This document shows, piece by piece, positions 63,455-64,000 of a DNA stretch of 64,000 nucleotides. The notes under the pieces were generated by a model, which was given only the letters and a program-made list of their open reading frames with translations, was not told the origin of the DNA and ran no database searches. The position numbers were made by a program, and so were the translations under genes. This DNA is from Hoeflea ulvae (lineage in GTDB: Bacteria; Pseudomonadota; Alphaproteobacteria; Rhizobiales; Rhizobiaceae). The stretch's first letter is position 1. Each line of letters opens with the position of its first letter. The DNA lies in contig NZ_JAOVZQ010000001.1 of the NCBI RefSeq assembly GCF_026619435.1, positions 2,053,501 through 2,117,500 of the forward strand, read 5' to 3'.

Positions 63455-64000
63455 ATGCGCCAAAATATTGAGACAGGATCCGCCACACGAATGTCGACCC
63501 TGCTAGGGGTGGCGATGCTGGTGGGGGCGGCGCTGACGCTCAGCGGCTGTGAAGTTACCGAAACCCGCGTCGATTACCGCGCCGGCCCGATGTGCCCGGC
63601 CAATTATGATCCGGTCTGCGCCGAACGCCGCGGCGAGCAACGCACTTTCCCCAATGCCTGCCAGGCACGCCAGTCCGATTGGCGCGTTGTCGCCAACGGC
63701 CAATGCGGCGCCATGGATTATGGCAATAACCGCCGCGACCGCGACGACCGCAGCCGCGACGACTGGAGCCGCGATGACCGGGGCTCATCCAGAGACCGCG
63801 ATGGCCGCCGCGACAGCAACCGCGGCCGCGATGACACCCAGTCCCGCCGCGACCGCAGCCGCCCCGGCCAGTCCTCGTCGCAAAATGCCTGCCCGCAGGG
63901 CGATGAGCCGGTCTGCGGCCAGCTCGGCAGCAGTGCACTGACCTTTCCCAACCGCTGCGAGATGCAGCGCTCGGGCGCCACGGAAATCAGCGCCCGGATG
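63455..64000 (+). CDS. Lipoprotein with Kazal-like modules (3' end cut by window)
   Basis: The frame runs 182 codons from ATG 63455 to the window edge without a stop. A lipoprotein signal ends with LTLSGCE (lipidated cysteine near residue 30). A Kazal-like module follows: MCPANYDPVCAERRGEQRTF, then PNACQARQSDW and NGQC. After an Arg/Asp/Ser-rich linker (about residues 90-140) a second module begins (CPQGDEPVCGQLGSSALTFPNRCEM). Kazal domains inhibit serine proteases. GGGAG lies six bases before the ATG. Confidence 0.82.
   Translation, partial: MRQNIETGSATRMSTLLGVAMLVGAALTLSGCEVTETRVDYRAGPMCPANYDPVCAERRGEQRTFPNACQARQSDWRVVANGQCGAMDYGNNRRDRDDRSRDDWSRDDRGSSRDRDGRRDSNRGRDDTQSRRDRSRPGQSSSQNACPQGDEPVCGQLGSSALTFPNRCEMQRSGATEISARM

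Noticed and set aside
63718..63870. Tandem-repeat-like GCGACCGCGACGACCG pattern, considered as a DNA repeat or CRISPR
   Set aside because: It is the codon pattern of an Arg/Asp/Ser-rich protein linker; there are no regular spacers.
1..64000. Search for tRNA, rRNA, IS elements, integrases, prophage or CRISPR arrays
   Set aside because: None could be supported by eye; a tRNA/rRNA covariance search would be decisive.

Overview
The window looks like chromosomal DNA of a high-G+C alphaproteobacterium, most likely of the order Hyphomicrobiales (Rhizobiales), perhaps a marine or soil Hoeflea/Rhizobiaceae relative. The clues are the choline-sulfate operon betI-betC-betB-betA, a rhizobial-type L-asparaginase, an HWE-family sensor kinase, a TIGR03808-type TAT-exported repeat protein, a perfect GGAAC-N16-CGTT (EcfG general-stress) promoter, and a dispersed intergenic repeat of the rhizobial kind. 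The genus is an inference; no rRNA, tRNA, phage, IS element or CRISPR array was seen. Genes are densely packed on both strands, and most open frames antisense to them are G+C artefacts.

Layout. 1-4.2 kb: end of a RidA-like gene, recQ, an MFS transporter and idi. 4.4-9 kb: a two-gene RND efflux system (adaptor and pump, ATGA-coupled). 9-11.3 kb: a DUF808 membrane protein and a quinone-oxidoreductase-like enzyme. 11.5-14.8 kb: a zinc-uptake locus, znuA divergent from znuC-znuB-zur, with a nested 34-bp palindrome between them. 15-17.7 kb: a small frameshifted gene and an orphan HWE kinase. 17.8-22.1 kb: sulfate assimilation, cysH-cysD-cysN divergent from cysQ. 22.2-28.2 kb: betI-betC-gst-betB-betA behind a palindromic BetI-type operator, for making glycine betaine from choline and choline-O-sulfate. 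28.3-34.5 kb: an L,D-transpeptidase lipoprotein under a stress promoter, a PilZ protein, a thiolase/SDR pair, an EamA exporter divergent from MarR, and a transglycosylase.

34.9-41.1 kb: asparaginase, an AraC regulator divergent from an NmrA-DUF4345-DUF1772 operon, and oligopeptidase B. 41.3-46.2 kb: a von Willebrand/TadG-like protein, a cytochrome c'/dihaem cytochrome c pair, superoxide dismutase, a LysE exporter and a PilZ protein. 46.4-54.5 kb: a TAT-exported beta-helix protein, a flavin amine oxidase, a CHASE4-GGDEF cyclase, a dienelactone hydrolase, an AhpD-like protein and a CorA transporter. 54.5-55.5 kb: a lower-G+C toxin/antitoxin island with an extra CopG/BrnA-like antitoxin. 55.5-64 kb: YchJ, a fatty acid desaturase, TetR/SDR, a glyoxalase-fold protein, UvrD, an intergenic repeat, LysR, a 54-residue small gene and a cut-off lipoprotein with Kazal-like modules.

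The common themes are osmotic and oxidative stress, metal homeostasis and envelope maintenance. I do not see a clear new multi-gene defence or biosynthetic system. The best leads are the homopolymer-broken gene near 15.1 kb, the GST translationally coupled inside the bet operon, the toxin-antitoxin trio and the Kazal lipoprotein.
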